Source: Clostridia bacterium
GTDB lineage: Bacteria; Bacillota; Clostridia; Oscillospirales; Acutalibacteraceae
Direction: 5' to 3'
Assembly: GCA_017443405.1 (NCBI GenBank)
Contig: JAFRXS010000204.1
Span: 1-37,427, forward strand
DNA: 37,427 bases
Below are positions 7,100 through 17,100 of this stretch, piece by piece. A program made the translations under genes and the position numbers. The notes beneath the pieces are model-generated. The model ran no database searches. It saw nothing but the letters and a program-made list of their open reading frames with translations, and had not been told where the DNA came from. The stretch's first letter is position 1. Each line of letters opens with the position of its first letter.

Positions 7100-8863
7100 A
7101 TGAGCAAAAATTCCGCGCCGTTCCTCACGAAGGTCAAGGGCTTCTCCGCCGACGTGAAGGCGCATTGGAGCAAGCCGAAGGAGGGCAGGTACGTTTCGTA
7201 TCGGGAGTATCTCGATATCTTCGCCGGAGTCGGCAGCAACTACGCCGGCTCCAAGACGCTGGAGTACATCACGTTCTGGTCGGGCTGCTACCTGATGATG
7301 TACCACTACAATCTGCCCTATCTTTCGTTCTCGGTCATCAACATCATCAATATGCCGCTGGGCTACATCTGGGCGCTGGTGTGGTGGTACGTCTGCGACA
7401 ACCTCGGCTTCCTGCCGAAAAAGCAGGAGCGGAAATGCTACGGGCTGTATATGTCGCTGATAGTCGTCGGGCTGCTGATGATCGTGTTCAACATCGGCGA
7501 CCTGTTCAATCAGTCCGGCGCGTTCGTTCGTTATCTCGACGGGCTCGAGGGCATCAACGCGAACTCGGCGTTCAAGATACTGGGCACGCATCTTCTCTAC
7601 ACCGGCTGGGTCGGCGCGCGCAACATCTTCTGGCGCAAGAAGCTCATCCCGAAGTACGGCAGGTACAAATACTGCCTGTACTGCGACGTCGTGCCCAAGT
7701 GCGTAATGGTCATCCTCATCGGCTGGCTGCCGTTCTATCAGATAGAGGACGTCGTCACGCGCGTGTGGGTCGCGAACCTGCTGTTCGCCTGCTACAACGT
7801 GTTCGGCTTCGGCAATCAACTCGAGATGTGCACTCAGAACATCAGCCCGAACACGCAGGAGCGCATACTCATACGAACCTATCCGGTCAAGCTCTCGCAT
7901 CTGTTTCAGTCGGTGTTCGCCATCATCCTGCCGGCGATCATCGGCGCGCTTCGTTACGAATGGCGGGACATAAACGTGTTCCGCTACGTCATACCCGGCA
8001 CGTTCATCGCGTTCGCCGTGCTGACGATGATCTTCATCGGGCGGATAAAGGAGCGCATACCGCAGCCGCCGCTGGAGCGTAAGGTCCAGATCAAATTCTG
8101 GGACGGCATGTTCGGCGTGCTGCACAACAAATACAAATGGGTCAATACGGTCGTCGGGCTTATCGACTCCCTGGGCAACGGCATGCTGCCGCTGGTGACG
8201 ATACTGTATCTTTACACGTTCCGGCTGACCGGTCTCGCCTATAGCCTGATAGTCGCTCTGGTCTCCTTCGCCGGGACGCCGCCGGACTTCTTCACTCCGT
8301 ATTTCATGAAGCGCTTCTCCTACAAGCAGGCGATGATCTTCTACCAGCTTTCGCGCGCGGTCGGCAACGCCGCCATAGTCTGCGCCATGATCTTCTGCGG
8401 AGACCGCGTCGTGCTGTGCGGTACCATCTGCGTAGCCGTACTGTTCTTCATGGAGATGACCAAGACCGTGCCGACCTCCTTCGGTCACGATATGGACATC
8501 CGCATAAACGACTATCAGATGTACCTTTCCGGCGAGCGTCTCGAGGCGTTCTCGGGCGTGTTCGGCTGGTTCACCGGTCCGATAACCTCCTTCGTCGGTC
8601 TCATCATCCCGCTGCTGCTGCTGCGCTACGGCTTCAACAGCAACTGGGACGTGCTGTTTATAGATCAGTCGAGGACCAAGATAATCGTCATCCCGATAAT
8701 CATCGACATCGTCGGCTACGTTCTGATGACGATCCCGTATATCTTCTGGGATTACGACAATGAGAAGCAGAACAAGGTCATGGCTGTGCTCAAGCGCCGC
8801 GCGGAGGTCACCGCCCTTAAAGAAGTGCCCGCCGACTCTTCCGCCGCCGCGTCGGACGAATAA
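7100..8863 (+). CDS. GPH-type MFS sugar transporter
   Basis: 587 residues from the ATG at 7100, which follows AGAAGGGA by 8 bases; the frame extends upstream to 7040 without a ribosome site. The protein has a ~45-residue basic cytoplasmic N-terminus and about twelve hydrophobic spans. The overall pattern, with long loops and motifs such as 'YMSLIVVGLLMIVFNIGDLF' and 'FDMDIRINDYQMYLSGERLEAFSG' near the second-half cytoplasmic loop ('GHDMDIRINDYQMY'), resembles glycoside-pentoside-hexuronide:cation symporters and their distant Clostridia relatives. It is first in an operon with an LRR protein (12-bp gap) and a glycosidase (9-bp gap), so uptake of the sugars released by secreted glycosidases is the likely role. 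The substrate cannot be read from sequence. A second, shorter GPH transporter is at 12366-13823. Confidence 0.78.
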   Translation: MSKNSAPFLTKVKGFSADVKAHWSKPKEGRYVSYREYLDIFAGVGSNYAGSKTLEYITFWSGCYLMMYHYNLPYLSFSVINIINMPLGYIWALVWWYVCDNLGFLPKKQERKCYGLYMSLIVVGLLMIVFNIGDLFNQSGAFVRYLDGLEGINANSAFKILGTHLLYTGWVGARNIFWRKKLIPKYGRYKYCLYCDVVPKCVMVILIGWLPFYQIEDVVTRVWVANLLFACYNVFGFGNQLEMCTQNISPNTQERILIRTYPVKLSHLFQSVFAIILPAIIGALRYEWRDINVFRYVIPGTFIAFAVLTMIFIGRIKERIPQPPLERKVQIKFWDGMFGVLHNKYKWVNTVVGLIDSLGNGMLPLVTILYLYTFRLTGLAYSLIVALVSFAGTPPDFFTPYFMKRFSYKQAMIFYQLSRAVGNAAIVCAMIFCGDRVVLCGTICVAVLFFMEMTKTVPTSFGHDMDIRINDYQMYLSGERLEAFSGVFGWFTGPITSFVGLIIPLLLLRYGFNSNWDVLFIDQSRTKIIVIPIIIDIVGYVLMTIPYIFWDYDNEKQNKVMAVLKRRAEVTALKEVPADSSAAASDE

Positions 8864-8875
8864 GGGGGTGACGGC

Positions 8876-10306
8876 GTGAAAAAGAAGAACGAAACGGATG
8901 CTCCCGAGAAAAAAAGAGTGGATAACAACGCCGAGGAGCAGGTCGTCCTCGACATCCCGGAGGATGAGATCTGGACGTATAAGATCGACGGTCTCGCGGC
9001 GCCGCATATCGGCAAGCCGTATAAGAATTACGCGCTGAAAAAGGCGGTATTCATCATCGTCATCGTCGTGTCTGTCGCTCTGTCGATCTATTTCAGCGTC
9101 CGCGCCGTGTCGCAGGAGACCTTCAAGTATTCGGAGCTTGACGACGGGACTTACCGGCTCGACAAATTCAGCAACAACGGCAAGATACTCGAGCTGAGGA
9201 TAGACTTCGTTTCCTCGCTCGTCTACCCGGGCAGGGACGCCGCCGCGGACGACGCGCTGTTCAGGATTGAAAAGGACGAGAGCAAGCCCGTCACGGCTAT
9301 CCGCGAATACGCCTTCAACTGCGACGAGACGCTGCAGACGATCTATATCGGCAAGGACGTCAGCGAGATAGACGGCAAGAGCTTTTACACCTGCCGCGCC
9401 CTGCGCCGCATCGTTGTCGACCCCGAAAACGAGAATTACTGCGATGTGGACGGCGTGCTGTTCACCAAGGACAAAAAGACGGTCATCTGCTGCCCGATAG
9501 CCCGAAATAAAGATCAGAAAATGAGCTTTATCGAGGAGCGTCTGATCGACAAATACGGCTTCGCTCAGACGGTCGAGGTCCTGTCCTCTTACCTCAACGA
9601 GGAAAAACTCGAGGGAGAGGACAAGAAGCAGGCGAAGGACAGGCTGTTCGCCGACCTCCGCGCCGCGATGATAGGCGACGACTGGGACGCCGTAGTCGCC
9701 GTCGTCGACAGCATGATCGCGACGCTCGGTCCGGAGGACAAGGAGTCCGAGGAGGCGATGAACAACGAGCGCAACCGCATGTGGGACGCTCTGAAGATAG
9801 AGAACTGGGAGGAGGCGGACCGCGAGGAGTTCGCGTCGCGCTCTCTGGTCTACCGTCTGCCCGCCGAGACCGAGACGGTCGGCATGCTCGCGTTCAACTA
9901 TACCGACATCGAAACGCTGTATATGCCCGAGGGAGTAAAGAGCATCGAAACGCTCGGCTTCTTCCGCGCGACCGCGCTCAAAGAGATAATCACGTACAAA
10001 AAGGACGGAGGGGAGTATCCCTCCCTGCCCGACGGGCTCGAGCGCATAGAGTCCGACGCTTTCAGCTACGATCAGGCGCTGACCTACGTCTATATCCCCG
10101 CGAGCGTAGGCTATATCGGTCACCACGCGTTCTGGGACTGCGTCTATAATCAGGACGGAGGCCTCGCGGGCCTTGCGGAGATTAACGTTCAGGCGTCCGA
10201 GCAGGAATTTAAGGACAATACGTTCACGGGCGACGAATGGCGGCCCCAATACGACTATATGCTGTTCAAAAAGTCGGTCGACGTCAATTACGACGCTGTG
10301 AGGTAA
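8876..10306 (+). CDS. Membrane-anchored BspA-type leucine-rich repeat protein
   Basis: 476 residues starting with GTG, preceded by AGGGGGTGA (8863-8871) that overlaps the transporter stop. Residues 1-55 are charged and cytoplasmic; one membrane helix spans about 56-75; the rest should be outside (type II topology). LRR_5/BspA repeats appear at about 140-210 ('IREYAFNCDETLQTIYIGKDVSEIDGKSF', split here only for length) and again at about 323-455 ('ESDAFSYDQALTYVYIPASVGYIGHHAF' pattern). Between them, residues 212-322 form a charged, probably helical block that interrupts the repeats exactly where one repeat normally continues. BspA repeats usually mediate binding to surfaces or glycans. Sitting between a transporter and a glycosidase, it may present or sense substrate at the membrane; this is inference. 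Confidence 0.8.
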   Translation: MKKKNETDAPEKKRVDNNAEEQVVLDIPEDEIWTYKIDGLAAPHIGKPYKNYALKKAVFIIVIVVSVALSIYFSVRAVSQETFKYSELDDGTYRLDKFSNNGKILELRIDFVSSLVYPGRDAAADDALFRIEKDESKPVTAIREYAFNCDETLQTIYIGKDVSEIDGKSFYTCRALRRIVVDPENENYCDVDGVLFTKDKKTVICCPIARNKDQKMSFIEERLIDKYGFAQTVEVLSSYLNEEKLEGEDKKQAKDRLFADLRAAMIGDDWDAVVAVVDSMIATLGPEDKESEEAMNNERNRMWDALKIENWEEADREEFASRSLVYRLPAETETVGMLAFNYTDIETLYMPEGVKSIETLGFFRATALKEIITYKKDGGEYPSLPDGLERIESDAFSYDQALTYVYIPASVGYIGHHAFWDCVYNQDGGLAGLAEINVQASEQEFKDNTFTGDEWRPQYDYMLFKKSVDVNYDAVR

Positions 10307-10315
10307 AGATGTAAA

Positions 10316-12151
10316 ATGGAGTCTGTCGCGACGTTTTTCAAGCGTCTTATCGGTATAATAACGACGCTTTCAATGGCGTTCGCCATGCTCGTGAGCGAGC
10401 ATTCCGCCAAACCGGAGTATACCCCCGGCGAGCCTCCGGAGCAGTCGCCGTTCTCCTGCGTTCCCGAAACGGATGCGGACGCCTCGGCGGCGGAGGATAT
10501 CGCCCTCGCGTTCAACGCGGTCTACCGCCTTTTCGGCGGGGTCGATACCGAGCATACGCTCGTCTTTCGCCACGGCAACGAGCCGACCTGGTTCGAGTGG
10601 ATGGCGCTCAAGACCACGTGGTGCCGCGACGAAGCCTTCCTGCGCGGGGTCAAGGACCGTATCCGCGATTTTCCGCAGACAGACAACGGCTATCTCTGGT
10701 CGTGGAGCGATTCCCCCTGCTGGCATTCCGGCAACGGCGTCCTGCATTACGACGGGCTTTTCCGCTATGTCGCCGCGGTCGCCGATATCCTTCGCTGGGC
10801 CGGCGACACGTCCTTCCTCGACGAGACCGACGGTAATACCTACGGCGGCGACCTTTCGGTCGACGCGTCCCTGGGCCGCACCGTCTACGAAAAATGCGCT
10901 CTCGCTATGAGCTACGCCGAAAACGAGCTTTACGGCGGCAGCGGTATCATCACGCTTACCGAGAAGTCCGCCTACCTCGCCGACGGCGTGACGCGCTTCG
11001 ATATCGGCGCCGACGGCACTCCCGTCTGGAACAACACCGGGCGCGCGGGGTCCTCGCCCTCGAATTACTGGGACAATCTCTGCTTCGGCAATCAGGATGC
11101 CTACGAGACCGCGCTTTACTATCACGCGCTGTGCGCGATGCGTGATATCGAGCTTATGCGCGGCGACGCGGAGGCGGCTGCGCAGTGCGAAGCCCTCGCC
11201 GCGAAGGTCAAACAACGCTTCGACGAGGTCTTCTGGAACAGGTGCACCGGCAGATATATCGCCTGCGTCGACGTCGACGGCAAGCGCTGGGACCCGGGGC
11301 TGACCTTTTTGAATGTCGAGGCTCTGGCTTACGGCCTCGGCGACGCCGAAAAGGCGAAACGCATCTTCTCGTGGCTCGACGGGGAGCGCATAGTCCCGAC
11401 CGACAGCCTCAGGGGCAAACAGATAACGGATTATGCACTGTTCCTTAACCGCAACTGCGGCGTCGGTACGGCGTGGAAGCCCATGCCCTTCGCCCCGGCG
11501 ACCAATACGGTGAGCATAGAGAAGCTTTCCGGTCTCGGGGAGCCGTGGTGGCATTCTCTCGACGGCGCGATCACCACGGGCTTCCGCAGCAACGCCTTCT
11601 ACGGGCAGCACCTCGAAAACGGCGGCTACATCTTCTATCCGGTCTTTTACGAGCTGACCGCTCGGGGCATGTATCTCGGAGCCGACAGCGTCAAAAGGCG
11701 CGCCCGCGAGCTCGCGGAGGTCTACCGCTTCAACGGCTTTGATTCCGACGTCGGAGGCTGGGCGGAAGGATTGACGGGAGAGTTCCCCGAGAGCGGCATA
11801 GTCGAGCGCGCGTTCATTTCCACACTCACGGGCGTCGAAGCCTCGGTCGACGGGCTGACCGTCCGCCCGGGCGTACCGTCCGGCATAAAAACGCTGGGAG
11901 TCGACGCGCTTCGCTTCCGCGGCGTGCCGATTGAAGTGACCGTCGGCGCGGACGAACTGACCCTGACCTCCGAATCTGCTCTTTCCGGCGTACTGCGTTT
12001 TTATCCGTCGGCGGCGGGGGAGTACGCCGTTTCCGTCACCTCGGCGGACGGTACCGTAAGCGCGTTGATTGTCCGAACGGACGCCGGCGGTGCGATCAGC
12101 GTCGATCCGGGCGATTATGGCGCCGTTCGCGTGGATATTCGACGCTTTTGA
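10316..12151 (+). CDS. Six-hairpin (alpha/alpha)6 glycosidase-like protein
   Basis: 611 residues. The start ATG at 10316 has a distant GAGG (10299-10302) overlapping the LRR stop, so translation is probably coupled; an ATG at 10309 is followed at once by TAA. An N-terminal hydrophobic segment (about 8-25) is a signal peptide or anchor. The central 400 residues alternate helices with conserved aromatic/acidic loops ('NEPTWFEWMALKTTW', 'SPSNYWDNLCFGNQDAYETALYYH', 'WDPGLTFLNVEALAYGLG', 'EPWWHSLDGAITTGF'), the look of GH78/GH65/GH63-type catalytic barrels. The C-terminal ~90 residues form a beta-sandwich, as in GH78. I cannot assign the GH family; Glu/Asp in the 'NEPTW' and 'YWDN' segments are candidate catalytic residues. 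Last gene of the transporter-LRR operon. Confidence 0.75.
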   Translation: MESVATFFKRLIGIITTLSMAFAMLVSEHSAKPEYTPGEPPEQSPFSCVPETDADASAAEDIALAFNAVYRLFGGVDTEHTLVFRHGNEPTWFEWMALKTTWCRDEAFLRGVKDRIRDFPQTDNGYLWSWSDSPCWHSGNGVLHYDGLFRYVAAVADILRWAGDTSFLDETDGNTYGGDLSVDASLGRTVYEKCALAMSYAENELYGGSGIITLTEKSAYLADGVTRFDIGADGTPVWNNTGRAGSSPSNYWDNLCFGNQDAYETALYYHALCAMRDIELMRGDAEAAAQCEALAAKVKQRFDEVFWNRCTGRYIACVDVDGKRWDPGLTFLNVEALAYGLGDAEKAKRIFSWLDGERIVPTDSLRGKQITDYALFLNRNCGVGTAWKPMPFAPATNTVSIEKLSGLGEPWWHSLDGAITTGFRSNAFYGQHLENGGYIFYPVFYELTARGMYLGADSVKRRARELAEVYRFNGFDSDVGGWAEGLTGEFPESGIVERAFISTLTGVEASVDGLTVRPGVPSGIKTLGVDALRFRGVPIEVTVGADELTLTSESALSGVLRFYPSAAGEYAVSVTSADGTVSALIVRTDAGGAISVDPGDYGAVRVDIRRF

Positions 12152-12260
12152 TCATGCCGTCAGGCAATTCATGACCGCAGGTCAATTCACGCCGTAGGCA
12201 ATTTATGCGCGTGAGCGTAATTCACGCGCCCCGCGCCATACAACAACGCGAAGCGTTCCG
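12151..12260. repeat. Array 1 of short hairpins with AATTCA(C/T) linkers
   Basis: Successive mini-hairpins: TGCC-gtca-GGCA (12155-12166), TGACC-gca-GGTCA (12172-12184), GCC-gta-GGC (12191-12199), CGC-gtga-GCG (12208-12217), and AACGC-gaa-GCGTT (12245-12257). The first four are joined by AATTCAT, AATTCAC, AATTTAT and AATTCAC. The stems differ, but the pairing and the linker are kept. The rest of the 12261-12365 gap holds a TATAAT (12322-12327) that probably serves the next gene. Confidence 0.7.
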
Positions 12261-12321
12261 AAATCGCACATTGCTGACTGCGCATTTGATCGCGGCGGCG
12301 CAGCCGTCGTCCCGCTTTCCC

Positions 12322-12327
12322 TATAAT
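12322..12327 (+). promoter_or_regulatory. Probable -10 box for the second transporter
   Basis: Perfect TATAAT 24 bases upstream of AGGAAG (12352-12357). No good -35 is visible at 16-18 bp, so an activator may be needed. Confidence 0.4.
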
Positions 12328-12365
12328 CTTAAATATAAAATCCTTCGATACAGGAAGTGAAGCTT

Positions 12366-13823
12366 ATGTCGAATACCATCGACGAGACCCGCGCCCCCGA
12401 AACTGCCGCCGAAAAATTCGTAAAACGCAGCGAGTTCATACTCTATCTCGTCGCCGTGTTTTTCTATACGAACATGACGGGCATGATCGGCTCGTACCGC
12501 AACGCCTACATCGTCAACGTGCTTCGCCTGACAGACAGCGAGGCCTCGCTCTACAACACGCTCATCAGCATAATACCGTTCGTGCTGAACTTCTTCATCG
12601 CTATGTACGTCGACGGCAGGAAGGTCGGAGCGCGCGGCAAATTCAAGCCGCTTGGGCTCATCGCCGCGATACCGACGGGCATACTGCTTGTGCTGACCTT
12701 CATCACGCCTAAGGGGCTTTCCGGTACGGTGCTGATGATCTACATCGTCACGATAGCCGTCCTCTGGTCGATAAGCACCAACTTCGGCGGGTCGGTGAAC
12801 ATGGTCGCCCTGGTCATGACGCCGAACATGAAGGAGCGCGACAACGTCATCTCCTTCCGCAGCATCGTTTCCGCGGTCGGCAACTCCGCCCCGCTGGTCA
12901 TCCTGCTGGTCATCGGGCTTATCTGGAAGGACAACGAGGGCCTGCAGTACATAATCGGCGCGGGACTTTGCGGCGCGGTCGGCGTCATCGCGATGCTGCT
13001 GGGCATGAGTGCGGTGCGCGAGCGCGTGACCTACACCGCCGAAAAGAAGAACCCGCTGCTTGGCTTTAAGGATATACTCACCAATAAATACGCGTGGAGC
13101 ATCATCGTTTCCGATTTTCTCAAGACCTTCCGCAACATCTCGACCTACCTCGGTCCGTTCCTTGCCGCCGCTCTGCTCGGTTCCACGAGCAAATTCCTGC
13201 TTTTCGGCCTGCCGACGGGCATCGGCACCGCCGTGGGCATGCTGATCATCAACTTCCTGCTCAAAAAGTTCAACTCCAAGGTCCTGTATATCGCCAGCGG
13301 CATCTATTCCGTCATAGTCAATGTCGGCGCGTTCGCCGTCGGCTGCGCCTATTTCTCGGGCGGGAACAGGGTCCTGCAGATAGTATTCATCGTCTTCCTG
13401 TTCCTCATCGGTCTGCAGTTCGGAGCGTCGAACCTGCTGCCTACGATGTTCCAGGCGGACGTCCTCGAGGATATCGAGCTCAAGACGGGCAAACGCCTCG
13501 ACGCGACGCTGCCCTTTGTTATCGGCATCGGCACGATGATAAGCGGCACGCTCGCCAACGCAGTCGCGCCCAGGATACTCTACGGCGAACATTCGATCAT
13601 TCAGTACATCCAGCCGACCGACCTCGTGCCGAATCCCGCTCAGTCGACGGACACGCAGATCAAGATGCTGTTCTTCTACACCGTTTTCCACGGGCTGATG
13701 ATGTTCCTCGCCGGCGTGCCGTTCTTCTTCTATAAGCTGACCGGCAAGACGAAGGAGGACGTGCACAACGCGGTCATAGAGCAGAGGAAGCGCTTCGCGT
13801 CCGGTCGGGAAGCGGAAAAATAA
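12366..13823 (+). CDS. GPH-family sugar:cation symporter (MFS_2)
   Basis: 485 residues from the ATG at 12366; an in-frame GTG at 12357 lies inside the Shine-Dalgarno AGGAAGTGA and is rejected. About twelve membrane spans are visible. Typical GPH/MFS_2 features are the start 'FFYTNMTGMIGSYRNAYIVNVL', the cytoplasmic 'DGRKVGARGKFKP' loop in the place of the family's 'DxxxxRxGRxRPW' loop, and 'MTPNMKERDNVISFRSIVSAVGN' (the family's 'ELTPDYDERTRLNSYR'-like loop). The family couples Na+ or H+ to uptake of galactosides, pentosides or uronides. It has its own leader and a strong terminator, so it is expressed separately from the neighbouring glycosidase operon. Substrate unknown; alpha-galactosides would fit the cytoplasmic GH36 further right, but that link is only inferred. 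Confidence 0.87.
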   Translation: MSNTIDETRAPETAAEKFVKRSEFILYLVAVFFYTNMTGMIGSYRNAYIVNVLRLTDSEASLYNTLISIIPFVLNFFIAMYVDGRKVGARGKFKPLGLIAAIPTGILLVLTFITPKGLSGTVLMIYIVTIAVLWSISTNFGGSVNMVALVMTPNMKERDNVISFRSIVSAVGNSAPLVILLVIGLIWKDNEGLQYIIGAGLCGAVGVIAMLLGMSAVRERVTYTAEKKNPLLGFKDILTNKYAWSIIVSDFLKTFRNISTYLGPFLAAALLGSTSKFLLFGLPTGIGTAVGMLIINFLLKKFNSKVLYIASGIYSVIVNVGAFAVGCAYFSGGNRVLQIVFIVFLFLIGLQFGASNLLPTMFQADVLEDIELKTGKRLDATLPFVIGIGTMISGTLANAVAPRILYGEHSIIQYIQPTDLVPNPAQSTDTQIKMLFFYTVFHGLMMFLAGVPFFFYKLTGKTKEDVHNAVIEQRKRFASGREAEK

Positions 13824-13844
13824 GGCATCGTACCCGATACGCGG

Positions 13845-13882
13845 ATCACGCTTTCGCACAATGTTGCGAAAGTGTGATTTTT
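13845..13882 (+). terminator. Strong terminator after the GPH transporter
   Basis: A 14-bp stem (13845-13858 with 13865-13878, one G-U pair), loop CAATGT, then a T-run. Confidence 0.88.
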
Positions 13883-13937
13883 CGTTTATTTGTATATAAA
13901 TTTTGATTTCCCGGGGTGTATTTCTTGCTTTGAGACC

Positions 13938-13966
13938 TTGTCATTTTTGATTATCTGTGTTAAAAT
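13938..13966 (+). promoter_or_regulatory. Promoter of the giant surface protein
   Basis: TTGTCA (13938-13943), 17-bp spacer, TAAAAT (13961-13966). The start of transcription near 13973 implies a leader of about 150 bases. Confidence 0.7.
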
Positions 13967-13972
13967 AAGACG

Positions 13973-14124
13973 ATTTATAATATACCATTATCCTGTCTTA
14001 TGATCTCTGCGGGCGCCGTCCGGCTCCGGCAGAGCAGGTATCGCGGCGCTCGCGCCGCCCGCGGAGGCAGGTCCGCGCGTCTTTTCGTTATTTTTCTTCT
14101 TTTCATACCGGAGGAGGTCACCAA
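13973..14124 (+). promoter_or_regulatory. Structured GC-rich leader, possible attenuator
   Basis: CTCTGC (14005-14010) pairs with GCAGAG (14029-14034). GCGGCG (14043-14048) pairs with CGCCGC (14053-14058). An alternative helix GCGGGCG (14009-14015) with CGCCCGC (14056-14062) excludes both. A further hairpin GCGGA (14061-14065)/TCCGC (14072-14076) is followed by GCGTCTTTT, a weak terminator-like end. GGAGGAGGT at 14110-14118 is the ribosome site. No known riboswitch core is recognised. Confidence 0.4.
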
Positions 14125-17100
14125 ATGCAGAAGTTTTCCAAGAGGTCTGTGAGCTTTTTCCTCACCCTGCTGTTCGTTCTGTCCGCGTTCGCTCCGGCGG
14201 CGGGCACGTTCACGCTGCAGGCAGCGGCTCAGACTCCCGCCGCGGGCGAAGCGGTCACTGTCGTCGCCTGCTCGGATTATCAGTACCCGAACACCGACGA
14301 ATACGGCGTCGGCGCCACGGGCAACGCGGGCGGCGCGATACTGGCGACGCGGATATCGGCTCAGCTGCAGAGCGCGGGCATCTCCGGCGTCGACGGTTTC
14401 TTCTGCGCCGGCGACTTCGACTATGACCTGAACCGGAGGGAGAGCGACACCGCCGCGGGCATTACCTCGCTTGAGAACGCCGTTACCTCGAGCGGTCTTG
14501 CGGATTCCTCCACCGAATTCGTCAACGTCCAGGGCAACCACGACCCCAAGAGCACCGCGGGCGGCACCTCCCCCAGCGGCGACAACGACCCGTCCTCCGG
14601 CGCTTACGGCGTGTTCGTCATCAACGAGCGTGATTATCAGTGGGCTTCCACCGGCATCAACGAGGCTGCCACGCTGGAGCTCTGCGAGAGCATGCGCCGT
14701 TATTTCAACTCCAAGATCGCGGTCAACTACACCGCGCCGATCTTCGTCATCTCCCACCTTCCGCTGCACTACTCCATGCGCACGAAGAACGACGGCGACA
14801 ATATCTACGCCAAGGACATCTTCGACGTTCTCCAGGACGCGGCGGACAACGGCCTCAATATCATCTTCATGTTCGGCCACAACCATTCTCAGGGTTGGGA
14901 CGATTATCTCGGCGGCGCCAATATCTTCCTCACCCCCGGCTCGAGCATCAATATCGCCGAGCTCGGCTCGAGGGATAGCTATACCGCCGAGACGCTCAAG
15001 TTCACATATATGAACGCGGGTTACACGGGCTACTACGAGCATCGCAACACCGCCACGGGGACCGCGTCCTCCACGACCTACGACCTCGCCGATCTTACGA
15101 TGACGAGCTTCGAGATAAGCGCCTCCGACGTAGTTATCAAACGGTTCAACGCTTCCGGGGAGACTGCACTCAAAAAGGCCGGCGTATATAACTACTACAA
15201 GAACGAAAACACTTCCGTTTCATATCAGCCCGACGCCACCGTTGTCGATCAGCCCTACACCCTCAGCCTTACGGACGTCCCCGAAACCGAATATGAGATA
15301 GACCCGGTCGTCGCGGCGCAGGTCATTCCTGTCGGCACCGGTGAGGATAAGACCTATAAGCGTATCACCGACGTTTCACAGCTCGTGGACGGCGGCACGT
15401 ACGTCATGGTCGCCACCGGCACCAAGAACGGCCAGGCCGCCGACTTTATGGGTATCGTCGCGCCGAAGGCTGCGGCTGCGCAGGGCAGCAAAACAGGTCT
15501 GAACATTGTCAAAGCGCTGCCCGACGGCTTCAGTCTCGGCAGCACCTTATCGGGCAAGTACTCGAGTTATGAATGGACGTTCCATAAGGACGGCGACAAA
15601 TGGATACTGGAAAGCGCCAACGGCAGTCTTACGATGACAGACCAGGGCGGCGGCAGCTATAACGTAATAGTGAGCGAGAACGGTACCCCGGTGTCGATCA
15701 CGGAGTCCGTCAACAACCGTCCCGATGAATTCGAGGTCCACGGCTGGAACGATATCTACTTAGACAGATACGACGGCACCGACAGCGTCATCACCGCGTG
15801 GGCGGCAGCCGGCAACAGCGTCACCGTCGCCTTCTACGGCACAAAGAGCGAGTCGGGCGTCGTCACGAAGCCCTATACCGACCACTCCGCTATCTCGGCT
15901 GTCTATCCGCGCATAACCGACGCTTCGCAGCTCGTGGACGGTGAGAGATACGTCCTCATCTACATGGGGCTGCAGAATACCAGTTCGACCTATACCGCAA
16001 ACTCGACTAACTATCTGCTCAGTCACGAGCTGAAGACTCAGTCGGTCACCGGCTTCAATCCGTTCGATTCTGCGTTCACGGGCAGCATTTCCGATACGCT
16101 CACCGGGCGTTACGGCGAGTATGAGTTCCTGTTCACGAAGTCGGGCAGCCAGTGGAAGCTCAGTGACGACAGCGGGCAGGTCACGATGGCGCTGCATTCC
16201 GGATCGTCATCCGCGTTCGACGTGTCGTATTCCTCATCCGGAACTCCTTACAATATTATCGCCTCGTCCCAGAGCGGAGGCTTCCTCCTGACGACGACGA
16301 TCGGCGGAACCGAGCTCGTGTTCGACCACGACAAGACCAACAACGTCGTCAACGGATACAGGAAGTCGAACAGCGGCAATCAGGTCGTTTTCGCGATCTA
16401 CGGCGCGAAGAAACTGTCGGACACCACGATACAGCGGTACGTGAAGCAAAACGTCACGTCGACCTCCGACCTTACCGCGGGCGAGACTTACCTTGTCGTC
16501 AATGGCGATAAAGCGCTCGACACGGCCGATAACATGCGCGCGATGAAAGTGGAACCGCTTACCGACGAAAACGGGAACAAGTATATCGACTACGGCAACC
16601 ACGGCGATTATGAAATGACGTGGACGAAGAACTCCTCGTCAAATACGTACGACTTTGTAAACAAGAGTAATCAGAAGCTGCAGATCGGCAGGAGCGGCGG
16701 GATTTATAGCGAAACCACGACATATAATCGTGTTACCAGCCTTGAAAACGGTTCTGTATATATTATTGCCACTGCTGCAGGTAAAGCATTATCAAGTGCT
16801 GCGAGCGGTAGCAATCGCGCCGCACAGAACGTTACTATCAGTGGCAACGCCGTTACTTCAACAACCAACAATAACTATACCTCGATTGAGTGGACGTATG
16901 TACTTTCCGGAAGTAACAAAAGATTAAAAGCAAGCAACGATCAATATCTTTCAATTTCCAGGAGCACAGCTTCTCTATCAAATTCAGCAGTTAACTTGAC
17001 AATACCTAACTTCAGTAATAATACTACAACAATTAAAGCGAACGGTTATTTGCGGTATTCCTCCTCCGATTATTTTTACGGTGCAAGGAACTCAGATAAT

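Noticed and set aside
7082..10249. 1055-codon minus-strand frame across the transporter and LRR genes
   Set aside because: Antisense shadow of GAC/GTC/CTG-rich codons; no domain, start signal or promoter.
13973..14124. Known riboswitch (c-di-GMP, T-box, TPP, SAM)
   Set aside because: None of their conserved core sequences are present.
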